Below, piece by piece: positions 62,312-64,000 of a DNA stretch of 64,000 bases. The notes under the pieces were generated by a model. The model was not told the origin of the DNA and made no database searches. It saw only the letters and a list, made by a program, of their open reading frames with translations. The DNA is from Chamaesiphon minutus PCC 6605 (GTDB taxonomy: Bacteria; Cyanobacteriota; Cyanobacteriia; Cyanobacteriales; Chamaesiphonaceae): the NCBI RefSeq assembly GCF_000317145.1, contig NC_019697.1, positions 1,116,001-1,180,000 on the forward strand, read 5' to 3'. Every line of letters begins with the position of its first letter. Position 1 is the first letter of the stretch. The translations under genes were made by a program, and so were the position numbers.

Positions 62312-62356
62312 CAGCGGTACGACAGTATTCAGACAAAACTTCAAAATAAAAGAGAC

Positions 62357-62764
62357 TTATAGCAATCCCAGGTTTCTAAACCACAGCTTCTCAAAGCTAA
62401 ACCCAGGAATTGCAGCGGCGGCTATTGCTGCTTGTTGAAAGTCATCGGCGGCGAGTGCAAATCCGTTGCGGTTAGCTAGATCGATAGCGGCTGGTAGAGA
62501 TTGACATTGCTTCAGTTCTTGATTTAGTTCTTCCGATTGTTGCGCCAACTCGAAGAAACTCCGCATTGGCGGATCGAGGGTGATTACCCAGGCATGGTAA
62601 GCGGTTTGGGCGATTTCTCGCATGTCTTCCATTGTTAATTCGACACCTTCGGCTCTAGCGAGAGCGATTAATTCGATCGGCGATCGCATCTGTTCTATCT
62701 GCGATTGGAGTGCTGGGGAGTCTTTGACTAAGCGATCGAACGATCGAGCATTTGATAAGGACAT
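62357..62764 (-). CDS. Tandem Nif11-domain protein
   Basis: 135 aa with two Nif11-like domains: residues 1-~50 (MSLSNARSFDRLVKDSPALQ ... ALARAEGVELTMEDMRE) and ~65-115 (MRSFFELAQQSEELNQELKQ ... ANRNGFALAADDFQQA). Nif11-type domains serve as leader peptides of RiPP precursors or as small proteins of unknown role. The C-terminal tail (IPGFSFEKLWFRNLGLL) lacks a Cys/Ser/Thr-rich core, so a classical lanthipeptide precursor is unlikely. Confidence 0.75.
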   Translation of the reverse strand: MSLSNARSFDRLVKDSPALQSQIEQMRSPIELIALARAEGVELTMEDMREIAQTAYHAWVITLDPPMRSFFELAQQSEELNQELKQCQSLPAAIDLANRNGFALAADDFQQAAIAAAAIPGFSFEKLWFRNLGLL

Positions 62765-62928
62765 TAGATGAATTACCTGTTGTTTGTCTATAGTTAACTA
62801 GGGCTTGCTGCTTTGTCGATCGATTGACTAGCTTGCCGTAATCTTTCGGAGATCTCATCTAATACCAATTTAAATTTAAGGGATGACAGATCGGCTAAAA
62901 TGAGAAATGGAGGATAAGAGAGATAGAG

Positions 62929-63423
62929 ATGGCAGGAAAAACCTCAATTACGATCGCACAGAGCTTAGAAGAAATAACCGCAAGATTACATCAAGCCAGC
63001 CAGCCGATAGTCAAGGAAAGGCTCCAGGTACTCTACTGGCTCAAACAAGAGAAGGCACCCAGCATCAGCAAGATTGCTAAAGCAATTGGGAGACATCGAG
63101 GGACATTACAAGAATGGTTAAGAATCTATCGCACCGGAGGATTGGCAGCATTAGAAAGTGTCAAAAGTAGCCCAGGCGGGGGCAATCGGGTAATTCCGAC
63201 CTGGGCAGAAGAGTCGTTGTCAAAACGATTACAAGATCCAGAAAATGGATTTGATAGCTATGGAGCAGTCCAGGAATGGTTGTCCGAAACGTTAGGCGTC
63301 GAAGCAGAGTATCATGCGGTTTATCAAATGACCCGCTATCGGCTCAAAGCCAAGCTGAAAGTAGCACGACCACAACATTACAAGCAAGATCGGGACAGCC
63401 GTTTGGCTTTTAAAAAAACTTAG
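62929..63423 (+). CDS. IS630 transposase, N-terminal frame (HTH domain)
   Basis: 164 aa. KIAKAIGRHRGTLQEWLRIYRTGGLAAL is the paired-type helix-turn-helix of IS630/Tc1-mariner transposases; YHAVYQMTRYRLKAKLKVARP leads to the catalytic domain. The frame ends just after A7 (63412-63418); a -1 shift there continues into the second frame. Confidence 0.85.
   Translation: MAGKTSITIAQSLEEITARLHQASQPIVKERLQVLYWLKQEKAPSISKIAKAIGRHRGTLQEWLRIYRTGGLAALESVKSSPGGGNRVIPTWAEESLSKRLQDPENGFDSYGAVQEWLSETLGVEAEYHAVYQMTRYRLKAKLKVARPQHYKQDRDSRLAFKKT
63408..63419 (+). promoter_or_regulatory. Probable programmed -1 frameshift site (TTTTAAAAAAAC)
   Basis: TTTTAAAAAAAC reads TTT AAA AAA in the upstream frame. Shifting -1 joins it to the open frame that contains TTG 63432. 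Slippery A6-A7 runs at this position are typical of frameshift-expressed IS transposases. Confidence 0.65.
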
Positions 63424-63431
63424 CTTCGGAC

Positions 63432-63998
63432 TTGGAACTGTTAAGTTTATTCGATCGCCAGAATGAGCGACCTTTAAGGTATTTTGTTCAAGATGAAAGT
63501 CGGTTTGGACTCAAAACGTTAATTGGTAGATTGCTGACGGCTTGCGGCATTAAACCGATTGGAGAATGGCAATGGCTATTTAAGGCATTTTGGCTATATG
63601 GGGCGGTTGAACCAGCCACAGGAGAGTCTTTTTTTCTGCAATTCTCTCATGTCGATACCGAGTGCTTTCAACGGTTTTTGGATGAATTTGCCAAGATTTA
63701 TCCAGATAGTCTCAATGTTATTCAAGTTGACAATGGTCGTTTTCATACCAGCAAGAAATTGGTGATACCAGAAAATATTATCCTGATATTTCAACCACCT
63801 TATTGCCCAGAACTAAATCCAATTGAGCACTTGTGGCAATATCTCAAAGCTGATCTACGATGGGCTTCAGTCAAAACTCTGGAAGAACTTCAAATCAAGG
63901 TAGGGCAACTTTTGGCAGAACTAACTCCTGAAATCATTGCGAGTATTACCGGATATCCATTCATTTTAGATGCACTATCTGTCGTCAACACCATTTAA
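63432..63998 (+). CDS. IS630 transposase, C-terminal frame (DDE domain)
   Basis: 188 aa as counted from TTG 63432, but likely expressed as a fusion through the A7 site. RYFVQDESRFGLKTLIGRL (first Asp), VIQVDNGRFHTSKKL (second Asp) and IFQPPYCPELNPIEHLWQYLK (Glu) form the DDE triad of IS630. The TAA at 63996-63998 is within the expected right end. Confidence 0.85.
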   Translation: MELLSLFDRQNERPLRYFVQDESRFGLKTLIGRLLTACGIKPIGEWQWLFKAFWLYGAVEPATGESFFLQFSHVDTECFQRFLDEFAKIYPDSLNVIQVDNGRFHTSKKLVIPENIILIFQPPYCPELNPIEHLWQYLKADLRWASVKTLEELQIKVGQLLAELTPEIIASITGYPFILDALSVVNTI

Positions 63999-64000
63999 AT

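Larger units (their letters stand above)
62865..64000 (+). mobile_element. IS630-type insertion sequence (right end at or beyond window edge)
   Basis: Left end near 62865 (TACCAATTTAAATTTAAGGG, with TA as possible target dinucleotide); the right end CACCATTTAAAT reaches the last base. Encodes the two-frame transposase below. The window stops before the full right inverted repeat. Confidence 0.75.

Noticed and set aside
1-64000. Very frequent GATCGATC/CGATCG and GCGATCGC words as candidate regulatory repeats
   Set aside because: They are spread evenly through genes and gaps on both strands, as expected for HIP1-type over-representation in cyanobacteria.
1-64000. tRNA, rRNA or CRISPR arrays
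   Set aside because: No T-loop-like GGTTCRAATCC with matching acceptor stems, no rRNA core sequence and no regularly spaced direct repeats were seen by eye.

Overview
The window looks like chromosomal DNA from a cyanobacterium. The HIP1 octamer GCGATCGC and the related CGATCG/GATCGATC words are very dense in genes and gaps. Ycf46-like and Ycf35-like (DUF1257) proteins, DUF2997, Uma2 nucleases, a tandem Nif11 protein and heptamer repeats of the ATCCAAA type all fit. The species cannot be fixed from the sequence. I see no rRNA, tRNA or CRISPR array.

Layout: (1) 1-6.7 kb is a small defence/toxin-antitoxin island: the tail of a RecQ-type helicase with a phosphoribosyltransferase end, a DprA/Smf-like protein, a HigBA-type pair, a nucleotidyltransferase-like protein, an orphan HicB, a lone BrxD-like ATPase and a SUKH protein. 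(2) 7-19 kb is housekeeping or mixed: cupin, beta-CASP nuclease, methyltransferase, Rnl5-like RNA ligase, SemiSWEET, a truncated Nramp gene, hydrolases. (3) 19.1-38.7 kb is the striking part. It holds a Ycf46-type AAA ATPase, Ycf35/DUF1257, DUF2997, a GrpE-like protein overlapping an Hsp70-like protein, all five STM4011-STM4015 families (two radical SAM enzymes, a sulfatase-fold hydrolase, an ATP-grasp protein, a leucine-rich repeat protein), and six proteins with different bodies (two SUMF1/FGE-like, two HEAT-like, two leucine-rich repeat) that share one short N-terminal tag built on 'DAxLG(G/N)Q ... LGGxxGxKxR(L)'. (4) 38.8-56 kb is a mixture of housekeeping genes (ppsA, sulfite-oxidase-like pair, NadR/PnuC, VWA protein) with many gene fragments, dispersed repeats and partial TA modules. 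(5) 56-64 kb is mobile-element territory: an integrase, an ISH3-type IS with 5-bp target duplication broken by a nested IS4-type IS, and an IS630-type IS whose right end runs to the window edge.

Hypothesis for region 3: the tag marks a set of client proteins handled by the AAA/Hsp70/GrpE chaperone-like core and/or modified by the STM40xx enzymes. The tag, the gene order, a shared upstream motif 36-37 nt before three tagged genes and a shared C-terminal tail on the three leucine-rich repeat proteins are visible in the sequence. The client idea is inference.

A recurring theme is decay and repeat insertion. Truncated genes (mntH, darG, pnuC, a vapC-like PIN gene, a DNA methyltransferase, a RAYT transposase) sit next to palindromic repeats, and three repeats have entered reading frames without breaking them (STM4014, STM4012, SDR genes).
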